Origin: Kiritimatiellia bacterium
GTDB lineage: Bacteria; Verrucomicrobiota; Kiritimatiellia; RFP12; UBA1067
DNA: 6,332 nt
Direction: 5' to 3'
Assembly: GCA_024405335.1 (NCBI GenBank)
Contig: JAKSOX010000116.1
Coordinates: 1 to 6,332, forward strand
The notes beneath the pieces were generated by a model. The model did not search any database. It saw only the letters and a program-made list of their open reading frames with translations, and was not told the DNA's origin. The translations under genes were made by a program, and so were the position numbers. Shown here piece by piece: positions 1 to 6,277 of this stretch (within the stretch, counting starts at the first letter, position 1; each line of letters starts with the position of its first letter).

Positions 1-10
1 GGAAATCAAA

Positions 11-27
11 CCGCAAGCAGCTCGCGG
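11..27 (-). terminator. Rho-independent terminator at the end of the operon
   Basis: On the minus strand CCGCGAG (21-27) pairs with CTTGCGG (11-17) over 7 bp, including one G-U, with a 3-nt CTG loop. The tail, read on from position 10 downwards, is TTTGATTTCC. The compact GC-rich stem plus T-rich tail fits intrinsic termination, though the T run is interrupted by GA. It lies just beyond rpe, the last gene of the block. Confidence 0.55.
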
Positions 28-64
28 CAAAGATTCCCGAAGGTCGTGGCCGGTGGCGGCAGGG

Positions 65-721
65 TCATGGGCAACGGGCAAGATCGCGGCGCATCGCCGC
101 GACGGCGGCCTTCATGTCCGGCTGTTTGAAAAGGTAGCTGCCGGCGACGAACTGGTTCGCGCCCGCTTCGGCGGCCAGGATCGCGGTTTCGCCGTTCACG
201 CCGCCGTCCACCATCAAGTCGATTTCCGGCGCGCGCTTGCGGATGGCCGCGATTTTCGGCAGGCACTCGGGGATGAACTTCTGTCCGCCATAGCCCGGGT
301 GGACCGTCATCACCAGAATCTCGCGCGTCTCCTTGAGATACGGAAACACGGCCTCGGCCGGCGTTTCGGGATTGAGCGCGAGCGCGCTTTTGACGCCCAT
401 CGCCTCGATGCGTTTGAGTTCGCGGTGGACGTCCACGTCGGCCTCGACGTGTATCTGGATCGTCTGCGCGCCGGCGTCTCGGAACTTCTCGAGGTACAAA
501 TCGGGGCGCGTCATCATCAGGTGCACGTGCCGCCAGAAGTCGGGAGCGACCTTGCGCGCGAGCGCCACCACGTCGGGCCCGAACGAAAGATTGGGCACGA
601 AGTGCGCGTCCATCACGTCGAGGTGGAGCCGGTCGGCGCCGGAGGCCTCGGCGCGGAGAACGTCCGCGGCGAGGTTCCCGAAATCGGCGGCCAGCAGCGA
701 CGGCAGGATTTCAATCGCCAT
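65..721 (-). CDS. rpe: Ribulose-phosphate 3-epimerase
   Basis: This cytosolic enzyme interconverts D-ribulose 5-phosphate and D-xylulose 5-phosphate in the pentose phosphate (and Calvin) pathway. The 218-residue product is a single TIM barrel of normal length. It has the N-terminal ILPSLLAADFGNL with S8, then HLDVMDAHFVPN with metal ligand H33 and catalytic D35. H67 is in VHLMM, the phosphate-loop region VHPGYGGQKF is at 140-149, and catalytic D172 is in VDGGVN. GSYLF (194-198) marks the second phosphate-binding loop. The expected metal and acid/base residues are all present. The ATG lies 15 nt after the rhamnosidase stop, with only a weak upstream AAAGG at 11 nt spacing. It is the last gene of the unit, and a terminator-like hairpin follows 38 nt after its stop. 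Related sugar-phosphate epimerases (allulose-6-phosphate) are similar, but the motifs fit Rpe well. Confidence 0.93.
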   Translation of the reverse strand: MAIEILPSLLAADFGNLAADVLRAEASGADRLHLDVMDAHFVPNLSFGPDVVALARKVAPDFWRHVHLMMTRPDLYLEKFRDAGAQTIQIHVEADVDVHRELKRIEAMGVKSALALNPETPAEAVFPYLKETREILVMTVHPGYGGQKFIPECLPKIAAIRKRAPEIDLMVDGGVNGETAILAAEAGANQFVAGSYLFKQPDMKAAVAAMRRDLARCP

Positions 722-736
722 TTCCGGCGCCGCCTT

Positions 737-3535
737 TCACTTGATTTCGCCCGCGAGCGAATAGACGCCGGAATCGTATTCGGCCTTTTCGCCGGTGACG
801 GGATTCGTCACGGTCGCCGTGGTGTTGGCGGGAATCGTGAAGTCCCAGGTCCACTTGTCGCCTTCGAACTTCCAGGCGCTCTTCACGAGACCGTGCGCGG
901 AATCGTATTCCGCCGCCACGGAGCCGACGCGCTTGTCAGGATGCGGCGCGAGGAAGAAGTGCTTGAAGCCGGGGCGGGCGACGTCTTCGGCGATGCCGGC
1001 CATCGCGCCGTACATCCACGCCACCACCGCGCCGTAGGCGTAGTGGTTGAAGCTGTTCATGCCCGCGTCGCCGAAACCGCTTTCCTTCGTGTAGGAGTTC
1101 CAGCGCTCCCAGAACGTGGTGGCGCCCTGGTCGATGGAATAGAGCCAGCTGGGATTGCCGCGCTGCAGCAGCAGCGTGTAGGCGACGTCCGCGCGGCCGG
1201 CCTTCACGAGCGCGTCCTGGATCACGGCCGTGCCGAGGAAACCCGTCTGGAGCTTGTCGCCGTGGCGCTTGATGTTCGCGCAGAGGTCGTCTGCCGTCTT
1301 CTTGAACGCGTCGCCCTTCACGAGGTCCAGATGGATCGCGTACACGCAGGCCGCCTGGCCCGCGTACTTGGGGTCGATCGTTCCTTCCGCCGTCAGGAAC
1401 TTGGACGCGAAGAACGCGCGCTGTTCCTTTTCGAAGGCCGCGTAGTGCGCCGCCGCGTCCGCCTTGCCGAGCGCCTTGGCCATGTCCTGCATCATCATCG
1501 CGTCCCACACGCCGAACGCCGCCGCGAGGTATTCCTTGATCGCGCGGTCGTTGCGCTCGTAGGCGAGCCACTCGCCCCAGGGCTCGGGATTCGGACCCTT
1601 GTTCTTTTCGACGTAGTCGAGGTACTTCGCCATGGCGTCCCAGTTTTCCTCGAGCACGGACGTGTCGCCGAACATGCGCCACAGCACGTGCGGCACGATG
1701 ATGCCGGCGTCGGCCCAGCCGAGGGCGCCGCCGTTGTTGCCGTACTGCGCGAGCGGAGCGACGCCCGGGAAACCGCCGTCTTCGTGCTGCGAATCGCGCA
1801 TGTCGGCCATCCACTTCGCGAGGAACCCGTACACGTCGGCGTTGTAGCAGCCGGTCTTCGCGAACACCTGCGTGTCCGCCGCCCAGCCGAGGCGCTCGTC
1901 GCGCTGCGGGCAGTCCGTCGGCACGGAAAGATAGTTGGAGTACATGCCCCACACGCCGTTCTTGACGAGCCGGTTGAGCGATTCGTCGGAAGTGACGAGC
2001 TTGCCCGTTTCCATCCACGGCTGCACGGAGCTCATCGGCACGGACTTGACGTCGACGATCGTGGTTTCGGCCGTCGCCTTCACGGAGACGTAGCGGAAGC
2101 CGAAGAAGGTGAATTTCGGGTGGAAGAGTTCTTCGCCTTCGCCCTTGAAGAAGTACTTGCCTTCCGTGGGCGCGCCGCGGTAGTTGGCGCGGTAGAGCGA
2201 ACCTTCCGGTCCGTCGCACTTGCGGGACTTCTTGCCCATGTCGTCGTTCAGCATTTCCGCGACGTTCACGACGACTTCCGTGCCGCGCGCGGCGGAGAAC
2301 GTGAAGTTGGGCTTGCCGGCGCAGTTCTGGCCGAAGTCCACGATCATCGTTTCGCCGGGCTTGAGGACCATCTTGTCCCCTTCCTTGTACGCGCGGATCT
2401 TCTTGACCTTGCCGAACTGTTCGGCCGTGGCGCCTTCGACGCCGTCGTAGACGTAGATTTCGGTCGGCGCGATTTTGAGGTCTTCGATGCGCAGGCGGAT
2501 CGGGCTGCCCTGGAGCGGACGGATCTCGCCTTTGAATTCGTCGTTGTATTTCACCTTGGCGAAGCTCTCCGGGAATTCGCCCGTTTTCATCCAGTCCATG
2601 GACACGCGCGCGTCCTGGATTTCGCCGATGAAGATGCCGCTCAGGCGGAAAGCGCCGCCGTAGTCGCCGCGCCAGGCGTCGTCCGTGTGGAAGCGCTTTT
2701 CCGTGCCGTCGGCGAAACGCACGATCATCACGCCCGCGAACGCGCCTTCCTTGCCGCGGCGGCCGTTGGGCTGGTCGCGCCACCAGCCCTGGGTGACGAG
2801 CGCGGCGAACACGTTCTTCTCGCCCTGCTTCGTCTTGCACTGGTGGGTGACGTCGTAGCCGTAGTAGTGGCGGCACTTGTGCGCGTGCGTGAAGCCGGGC
2901 TTCAGGAAGTCCTTCACCTGGTAGCCGTCGTCGCAGAGGTGCGTGATCATTTCGCCGTTGGCGAACGCTTCGTACACGCCGAGGCCCGTGGTGAACCAAT
3001 AGACCTGGCTGACGTCCTTTTCGTTCACGAGCGACCAGCCGAAGACGCTGGTGTCGCAGTCCTCCGCCGTGCCCTTCGCCTTGGGCATGGGCTTGGCGAC
3101 GCCGATGAACTTGGCCTTGCTCCACTCGCCCCGCTCCATGAGGCCGCTCTCGAACCAGCTTTCGGCGGGCTTCGTCCACGCGCCGGTTTCGTCCTTGACC
3201 GTGACGGACCAGTTGTACTTGCAGCCGCTCTTGAGCGGTTCGCCGGCGTATTTGACGCCCACGGAAACGTCGGACGCGACTTCGCCGGAATCCCACAGCG
3301 TTTTGGACGCGTCTTTCGAACAGGTCACTTTGAGCCGGTAGGCGGTTTGTTTCGCGCCTTTGCGGGCGGAACGCATCTTCCAGCTGAACACGGGCTTTTC
3401 GACGTTGGACGGCTTGAAGAGCCGGCACGTTTCGAGGCCGTAGGTTTCGGCGGCGGGCGCGCAGGCGTTTTTGTCGCATTCTTTGCAGCAGCCGGCCGCG
3501 AGCGCGAGCGCGGCGAAGGCGAAGGCAATCTTCAT
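737..3535 (-). CDS. Exported alpha-L-rhamnosidase, GH78 family, probable lipoprotein
   Basis: This enzyme hydrolyses terminal alpha-L-rhamnose from glycans or glycosides by the inverting GH78 mechanism. The 932-residue product begins with a signal ending ALAAGC, which fits a lipobox with C16 lipidated, so it is probably anchored in a membrane facing outwards. Domains in order: a fibronectin-III-like region (about 30-130), an N-terminal rhamnosidase beta domain (about 170-330, TTGLGVYEAFANGE), a second beta domain (about 345-500, VDFGQNCAGK), the alpha/alpha-barrel (about 505-855) and a C-terminal beta domain (about 856-930). The family motif TDCPQRDERLGW (540-551) contains the expected general acid E547 with D541 and D554. 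The expected general base is E810 in TTFWERW, followed by MNSFNHYAYGAV. All expected residues are present, so activity is likely. A cysteine cluster (C16, C17, C20, C25) follows the signal. The gene is 2 nt from the ATPase stop and 15 nt before rpe. Confidence 0.92.
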   Translation of the reverse strand: MKIAFAFAALALAAGCCKECDKNACAPAAETYGLETCRLFKPSNVEKPVFSWKMRSARKGAKQTAYRLKVTCSKDASKTLWDSGEVASDVSVGVKYAGEPLKSGCKYNWSVTVKDETGAWTKPAESWFESGLMERGEWSKAKFIGVAKPMPKAKGTAEDCDTSVFGWSLVNEKDVSQVYWFTTGLGVYEAFANGEMITHLCDDGYQVKDFLKPGFTHAHKCRHYYGYDVTHQCKTKQGEKNVFAALVTQGWWRDQPNGRRGKEGAFAGVMIVRFADGTEKRFHTDDAWRGDYGGAFRLSGIFIGEIQDARVSMDWMKTGEFPESFAKVKYNDEFKGEIRPLQGSPIRLRIEDLKIAPTEIYVYDGVEGATAEQFGKVKKIRAYKEGDKMVLKPGETMIVDFGQNCAGKPNFTFSAARGTEVVVNVAEMLNDDMGKKSRKCDGPEGSLYRANYRGAPTEGKYFFKGEGEELFHPKFTFFGFRYVSVKATAETTIVDVKSVPMSSVQPWMETGKLVTSDESLNRLVKNGVWGMYSNYLSVPTDCPQRDERLGWAADTQVFAKTGCYNADVYGFLAKWMADMRDSQHEDGGFPGVAPLAQYGNNGGALGWADAGIIVPHVLWRMFGDTSVLEENWDAMAKYLDYVEKNKGPNPEPWGEWLAYERNDRAIKEYLAAAFGVWDAMMMQDMAKALGKADAAAHYAAFEKEQRAFFASKFLTAEGTIDPKYAGQAACVYAIHLDLVKGDAFKKTADDLCANIKRHGDKLQTGFLGTAVIQDALVKAGRADVAYTLLLQRGNPSWLYSIDQGATTFWERWNSYTKESGFGDAGMNSFNHYAYGAVVAWMYGAMAGIAEDVARPGFKHFFLAPHPDKRVGSVAAEYDSAHGLVKSAWKFEGDKWTWDFTIPANTTATVTNPVTGEKAEYDSGVYSLAGEIK

Positions 3536-3537
3536 GG

Positions 3538-4698
3538 TCATTCTCCTTGTTGTTTCGGTTGGGGCGGCAACTGCACGAGCGACTCGTCGAGGACGGAGAA
3601 GTTCTCCACCATGTAGCCGTCGTCCGGATGCCACCACACGTAGACGTCGTCGTTCCAGGTGATCGTTTCCTGGTCGAGCAGAAAGCGCGAGTGCGGTTTC
3701 AGCGCGCTCACGGGACGGTCCCCGCTTTTCACCCAGTATTTCGTGTACACGCCCTGGTAGATCACGTCCGTCACGCGGCTTTTGAACACGTTGATGCGCG
3801 CGCCCTTTTCGGGCGGCGGCGGCGCGAGGGTGACGCGGATTTTTTCCGGGCGCACCGAGAGGTGCACGTTCTGGCCCGTGGCGAGTTTGCGGTCGTTGAA
3901 CGCGCACACCGCGCCGAAACCGGGCACCTGCAGCGTGCAGTAGTCGCCTTCGGTGGAAACGATTTCGCCCTGGAAGAAATTGGTGTCGCCGATGAACGCC
4001 GCCACGAAGGACGACACGGGCGCTTCGTAGATTTTCGCCGCCGTGTCGAGCTGCTCGACGCGCCCGCGGTTCATCACCGCGATGCGGTCCGAAAGCGACA
4101 TCGCCTCGCCCTGGTCGTGCGTGACGTAGATGAACGTGATGCCCACCTGGTCGTGGATCGTGTCGAGTTCGAGCAGCATGTGCTGGCGCAACTTCAAGTC
4201 GAGCGCCGCGAGCGGTTCGTCCAACAGCAGCACTTCGGGACGGTCCACCAGCGCGCGGGCGATGGCCACGCGCTGCTTCTGGCCGCCGGAAAGCATCGAC
4301 GGATACTTCCACGCGTGGTCGCTCATCTGGATCATCTCCAGAATCGCGTCCACGGATTCTTCGACTTCCTCTTTCGGCTTCTTCGCCAGACGCAGCGAAA
4401 ACGCGATGTTGTCCCAGATGGTCATCGTGGGAAACAGCGCGTAGTTCTGGAACACCGTGTGGACGCGGCGCACGTTCGGCGGCGCGTTCGTGATGTCGCG
4501 TCCGTTCAGGTAGATGCGCCCGGAATCGGGCCGTTCGAACCCGCCGAGCATCCTGAGCAGCGTCGTCTTGCCGCAGCCGGAAGGCCCGAGCAGCGAAAAG
4601 AATTCGCCCTTCTTGATGGAAATGGATACGTCGTCGACGGCCGTCAGCGCGCCGAAGCGCTTCGTGACGCGGTCGAACACGAGGAAGTCGTTGTCCAT
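3538..4698 (-). CDS. potA: ABC transporter ATP-binding subunit, PotA-type (spermidine/putrescine-like)
   Basis: This cytoplasmic ATPase would power an ABC importer. From the ATG it has 386 residues, close to PotA proteins (about 380). Visible motifs are Walker A GPSGCGKTT (38-46), Q-loop Q84 in VFQNYALFP, signature LSGGQ (136-140), Walker B VLLLDE (156-161) and switch H194. A C-terminal TOBE-type domain (about 240-370, with SVRPEKI) follows. The wording around GGFERPDSGRIYLNGRDIT and the Q-loop is most like PotA, though sugar-importer ATPases (MalK/UgpC) are close relatives, so the substrate is uncertain. No permease or binding-protein gene adjoins it, so it may serve a transporter elsewhere. 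Neither possible start (TTG at 4707, ATG at 4698) has a Shine-Dalgarno. I chose the ATG, and ribosomes arriving from the upstream stop 16 nt away may initiate here. Its TGA overlaps an upstream ATG of the rhamnosidase. Confidence 0.85.
   Translation of the reverse strand: MDNDFLVFDRVTKRFGALTAVDDVSISIKKGEFFSLLGPSGCGKTTLLRMLGGFERPDSGRIYLNGRDITNAPPNVRRVHTVFQNYALFPTMTIWDNIAFSLRLAKKPKEEVEESVDAILEMIQMSDHAWKYPSMLSGGQKQRVAIARALVDRPEVLLLDEPLAALDLKLRQHMLLELDTIHDQVGITFIYVTHDQGEAMSLSDRIAVMNRGRVEQLDTAAKIYEAPVSSFVAAFIGDTNFFQGEIVSTEGDYCTLQVPGFGAVCAFNDRKLATGQNVHLSVRPEKIRVTLAPPPPEKGARINVFKSRVTDVIYQGVYTKYWVKSGDRPVSALKPHSRFLLDQETITWNDDVYVWWHPDDGYMVENFSVLDESLVQLPPQPKQQGE
3543..3548 (-). promoter_or_regulatory. 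Ribosome binding site that decides the rhamnosidase start
   Basis: AAGGAG on the minus strand lies inside the last codons of the ATPase gene. Two ATGs follow: one at 3539-3541, which overlaps the ATPase stop (ATGA) but is only 1 nt from this site, and one at 3533-3535, which is 7 nt away. The spacing favours the second, which begins directly with the signal peptide MKIAFAF. Confidence 0.7.
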
Positions 4699-4714
4699 GT
4701 TCGGCAAATGGCGC

Positions 4715-5137
4715 TTACTGCGCGGTCGTCACCGTTTCGTAGTGGCCGGGCTGCCAGGAGCGCAGCACCACGCCGTTCGGCTGGACGGTGTCCACGTAGC
4801 GGCCTTCGACCCACACCTGGCGCGAAACCACCACGGGCGCGGGCTGCTGCACCACCACCGGCGCGGGCTGCTGCACCACCACGGTCGGCTGCTGGACGAC
4901 GACCGGCGCCGGCGCGACCACCACGGGCGCGGGCGCGACGGCCACGGCGTGCGTGGAAGCGTAGGCGGCGTTGGCGAGAAGCCCGGCGCCGAGCAGTCCC
5001 GCGCCGATCGCGAAACCGGTGGAGTGGTGGTGGCCGTGGTGGTGGTGGGACGGCGGCGGCGGCGGCGGCGGCCCGTGGGGACGCGCCATCGCGACGCAGG
5101 CGGCGAAAACGATCAACAGGCTAATGGCTTTTTTCAT
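4715..5137 (-). CDS. Small secreted His/Pro-rich repeat protein of unknown function
   Basis: I do not recognise a named family for this 140-residue protein. A signal peptide is clear: MKKAISLLIVFAACVAMA, with likely cleavage after the AMA at 16-18. The mature part begins with seven prolines (23-29) and a histidine cluster HHHHGHHH (31-38), which could bind metal. Next comes a Gly/Ala/Leu-rich hydrophobic stretch (41-62, GAGLLGAGLLANAA), resembling a glycine-zipper or a membrane-inserting segment. Val/Gln/Pro/Ala repeats of the VVVQQPAP type follow (72-104). The C-terminal 35 residues contain VWVEGRY and SWQPGHYE, like the short WxxGRY/WxPGHYE motifs seen at the ends of other bacterial secreted proteins. 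A cell-envelope or surface role is inferred from export and composition only. It lies 25 nt behind the MBL gene and 16 nt ahead of the ATPase start. Its strong ribosome site fixes the start. Confidence 0.8.
   Translation of the reverse strand: MKKAISLLIVFAACVAMARPHGPPPPPPPSHHHHGHHHSTGFAIGAGLLGAGLLANAAYASTHAVAVAPAPVVVAPAPVVVQQPTVVVQQPAPVVVQQPAPVVVSRQVWVEGRYVDTVQPNGVVLRSWQPGHYETVTTAQ
4837..4884 (-). repeat. 24-nt tandem repeat coding for VVVQQPAP
   Basis: Two adjacent 24-nt units (4837-4860 and 4861-4884) agree at 23 of 24 positions and code for VVVQQPAP-type octapeptides in the secreted protein. A more diverged third unit (TVVVQQP) follows to about 4906, and related VVVAPAP copies lie beyond it. 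Unit length is a multiple of three, so copy number can vary in frame. Confidence 0.7.
5051..5072 (-). repeat. CGG trinucleotide run coding for polyproline
   Basis: About seven uninterrupted CGG units on the plus strand are read as proline codons on the minus strand (residues 23-29 of the secreted protein). A looser GTG/TGG-rich run beside it (about 5023-5047) codes for the histidine cluster. Pure trinucleotide runs like this can change length by slippage without breaking the frame. Confidence 0.7.
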
Positions 5138-5143
5138 GCGTTG

Positions 5144-5149
5144 CTCCTT
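5144..5149 (-). promoter_or_regulatory. Ribosome binding site of the secreted His/Pro-rich protein
   Basis: AAGGAG on the minus strand, preceded by a run of A, ends 6 nt before the ATG at 5135-5137. This is near-ideal spacing and fixes the start of the downstream gene. It contrasts with the first gene of the unit, which has no such site. Confidence 0.75.
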
Positions 5150-5162
5150 TTTTAGCTTCGGA

Positions 5163-6182
5163 TCAAAACTCGACTTCCAGACCGTCCTTGGCCGGCACGA
5201 CGCCCTCGGGGAAATTCGCCTCGAGTTCGGCCTGCGGGCCGTGCAGCGCCTTGGACATGTGCGTGGTGTAGACCTTGCGGCCTTCCGGCGGCTCGTACTG
5301 CTTGAGGAACTTGAGCGCGGAAACCGTCTGCGCCACGAGCTCCACGCTCGTGTGCGAAAAGATGCGCCAGTTGTCCTTGGCGTTCATGCCCACGGTCGCT
5401 TCCATGATCATGGCGTTGAACTTGCCCAGAAGCCGCTGCGCCATCGCCGTGATGCCGGCCGTGTCGGTCGCGTACAGCAGGCGCGTCTGGTCCTTGTCCA
5501 CGCGGTAGATGAGCGTCTGCTCGTAGACGTTGCCCGTGTCGTGGTTGGCCGGCAACGGCGTGAAGTGGAGTCCGCCCGCCGCGAACGTCTCGCCCACGTC
5601 GACGGGAACGACGTCGACGCCGCTCCAGCCCTGCCCCGCCTTGATGAACGCGCTGCGCGCCTCGCGCGCCCAGCCGCGGTCCACGTACACGCGCTGCACC
5701 GTGCCGAGCGCGAGAACGGCGGCCGGGTCGAAATGGTCCGGATGCGAATGCGTGATCACCACGTCTTCGATTTTGACGCCCGCCGGAATCATGTCCGCCG
5801 CCGACGCCGTGAAGTCCACGAGCACCTTGTCGTCCAGCAGCACGCTCGCGTGGCGACGCCATTCGGGTGCGGCGGCGGGCGCGGGAGCGGCTTCCGCCGG
5901 CGCGGCGGGCGCTGCTTCTTCCGCCGGAGCGGCGGGCGCTGCTTCTTCCGACGGCGCGGGCGCGGCCGCGGCGACGGCCGCGGGCTTGTCCTTGTCGAGC
6001 CAATCGGCCGCGCCGGTGCCGATGAATCTGACCTTGAGCGGGCCTTGCGCCGTGGGCGGCAAAACGACCGCCTTCTTGGCTTTTTGGGCGGAACCGGAAA
6101 CGGCTTTCGCCTGCAGGGAACCGGCCGCCGCGAAGAGCGCCGACGTCCCAACGAGAAATTTTCTGCGGTTGATCAAGTTCAT
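5163..6182 (-). CDS. Tat-exported metallo-beta-lactamase fold hydrolase, PhnP-like
   Basis: This 339-residue protein starts MNLINRRKFLVG, a twin-arginine (RR at 6-7) signal followed by a hydrophobic stretch to about residue 25 (SLQA). It is therefore probably exported already folded with its metals. The metallo-hydrolase core shows GTGAAD at 55-60, WRRHAS at 108-113, the metal motif HSHPDH at 145-150, a later ligand H214 (ANHD), bridging D240 (ATDTAG) and C-terminal H308 (TTHMS). This set fits a dinuclear, probably zinc, hydrolase related to the PhnP/PqqB-type branch, where phosphodiesters are a common substrate class. The substrate here is unknown. An Ala/Pro/Glu-rich insert (about 66-106) separates the first core strand from WRRHAS. 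No Shine-Dalgarno precedes the ATG, and no other Met occurs before the signal, so this start is well fixed. It is the first gene of the probable operon. Confidence 0.85.
   Translation of the reverse strand: MNLINRRKFLVGTSALFAAAGSLQAKAVSGSAQKAKKAVVLPPTAQGPLKVRFIGTGAADWLDKDKPAAVAAAAPAPSEEAAPAAPAEEAAPAAPAEAAPAPAAAPEWRRHASVLLDDKVLVDFTASAADMIPAGVKIEDVVITHSHPDHFDPAAVLALGTVQRVYVDRGWAREARSAFIKAGQGWSGVDVVPVDVGETFAAGGLHFTPLPANHDTGNVYEQTLIYRVDKDQTRLLYATDTAGITAMAQRLLGKFNAMIMEATVGMNAKDNWRIFSHTSVELVAQTVSALKFLKQYEPPEGRKVYTTHMSKALHGPQAELEANFPEGVVPAKDGLEVEF
5902..5950 (-). repeat. 27-nt tandem repeat coding for the Ala/Pro/Glu insert
   Basis: A 22-base stretch at 5902-5923 recurs without mismatch at 5929-5950, a period of 27 nt or nine codons, so the frame is kept. 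It codes for copies of APAEEAAPA within an Ala/Pro/Glu-rich segment (about 5865-5987) of the MBL hydrolase. A degenerate partial copy lies towards 5886. The identity of the two copies points to recent duplication by slippage. Confidence 0.7.
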
Positions 6183-6189
6183 GTCCGCG

Positions 6190-6219
6190 AGTATAACACA
6201 AAATATCTTTCCAATGCAA
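6190..6219 (-). promoter_or_regulatory. Extended -10 promoter of the five-gene unit
   Basis: The minus strand carries TATACT at 6190-6195, one base from the TATAAT consensus. TGT precedes it at 6196-6198, giving the extended -10 form TGnTATAMT. A weak -35 (TTGCAT, 6214-6219) lies 18 bp upstream, and an extended -10 can compensate for that. The 30-bp stretch is clearly AT-rich within GC-rich surroundings. The -10 ends only 7 bp before the MBL start codon, so the predicted transcription start is at about 6182-6184, on or next to the A of that ATG. This assumes sigma-70-like recognition in the host. Confidence 0.6.
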
Positions 6220-6220
6220 C

Positions 6221-6262
6221 GAAAACGTGACGCCTCGGCCCCCGGCCTCTTCCCGGCTCACG
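6221..6262 (-). terminator. Possible Rho-independent terminator of the upstream gene
   Basis: On the minus strand the arms CGTGAGCC (6255-6262) and GGCGTCACG (6226-6234) pair over 8 bp with one bulged G. The interior is GC-rich and holds a small nested GGCC/GGCC stem. TTTT at 6222-6225 follows the stem, then C. The T run is short, so termination may be weak. It lies 15 nt after the stop of the partial upstream gene and just before the -35 region of the next promoter, which is where a transcription-unit boundary would be expected. Confidence 0.4.
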
Positions 6263-6277
6263 CCACTTCCCGCGCGT

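Larger units (their letters stand above)
11..6219 (-). other. Probable five-gene operon, promoter to terminator
   Basis: Five genes on one strand are separated by 25, 16, 2 and 15 nt. No hairpin with a T run or AT-rich promoter-like patch was seen in the gaps between them. A promoter-like element sits just before the first gene (6190-6219) and a terminator-like hairpin 38 nt after the last stop (11-27). The order is MBL hydrolase, secreted His/Pro-rich protein, PotA-type ATPase, GH78 rhamnosidase, ribulose-phosphate epimerase. Internal promoters inside coding sequence cannot be excluded by eye. Confidence 0.6.

Noticed and set aside
6..68. A 20-codon frame starting in an ATGA overlap with the rpe stop
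   Set aside because: The overlap resembles translational coupling, but the product has no recognisable features and the frame runs through the terminator-like hairpin, so chance is more likely.
53..3616. A very long open frame (1187 codons) on the plus strand across the epimerase and rhamnosidase genes
   Set aside because: It lies antisense to two genes with complete, recognisable motifs. Its product is an Arg/His/Val/Ala/Asp/Glu mixture with no family motif, typical of the reverse frame of GC-rich codons.
3542..4312. Extension of the rhamnosidase frame upstream through the ATPase gene
   Set aside because: The frame is open only because GC-rich DNA has few stops. The upstream part is an Arg/His-rich shadow of the ATPase, and the signal peptide and ribosome site place the true start at 3535.
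4715..5137. The short repeats here read as a possible CRISPR array
   Set aside because: The units are adjacent with no unique spacers, are multiples of three, and lie in frame in a protein with a signal peptide and a good ribosome site.
3547..5155. Long plus-strand frames opposite the ATPase and the secreted protein, with His/Arg/Gly-rich products
   Set aside because: They are reverse-frame shadows. Their low-complexity stretches are the antisense of the proline and histidine codon runs in the secreted protein.
5163..6182. Reading the MBL protein as an antibiotic-degrading beta-lactamase
   Set aside because: The fold family is broad. The GTGAAD and WRRHAS context with a C-terminal TTHMS fits the PhnP-like hydrolases rather than class B beta-lactamases.
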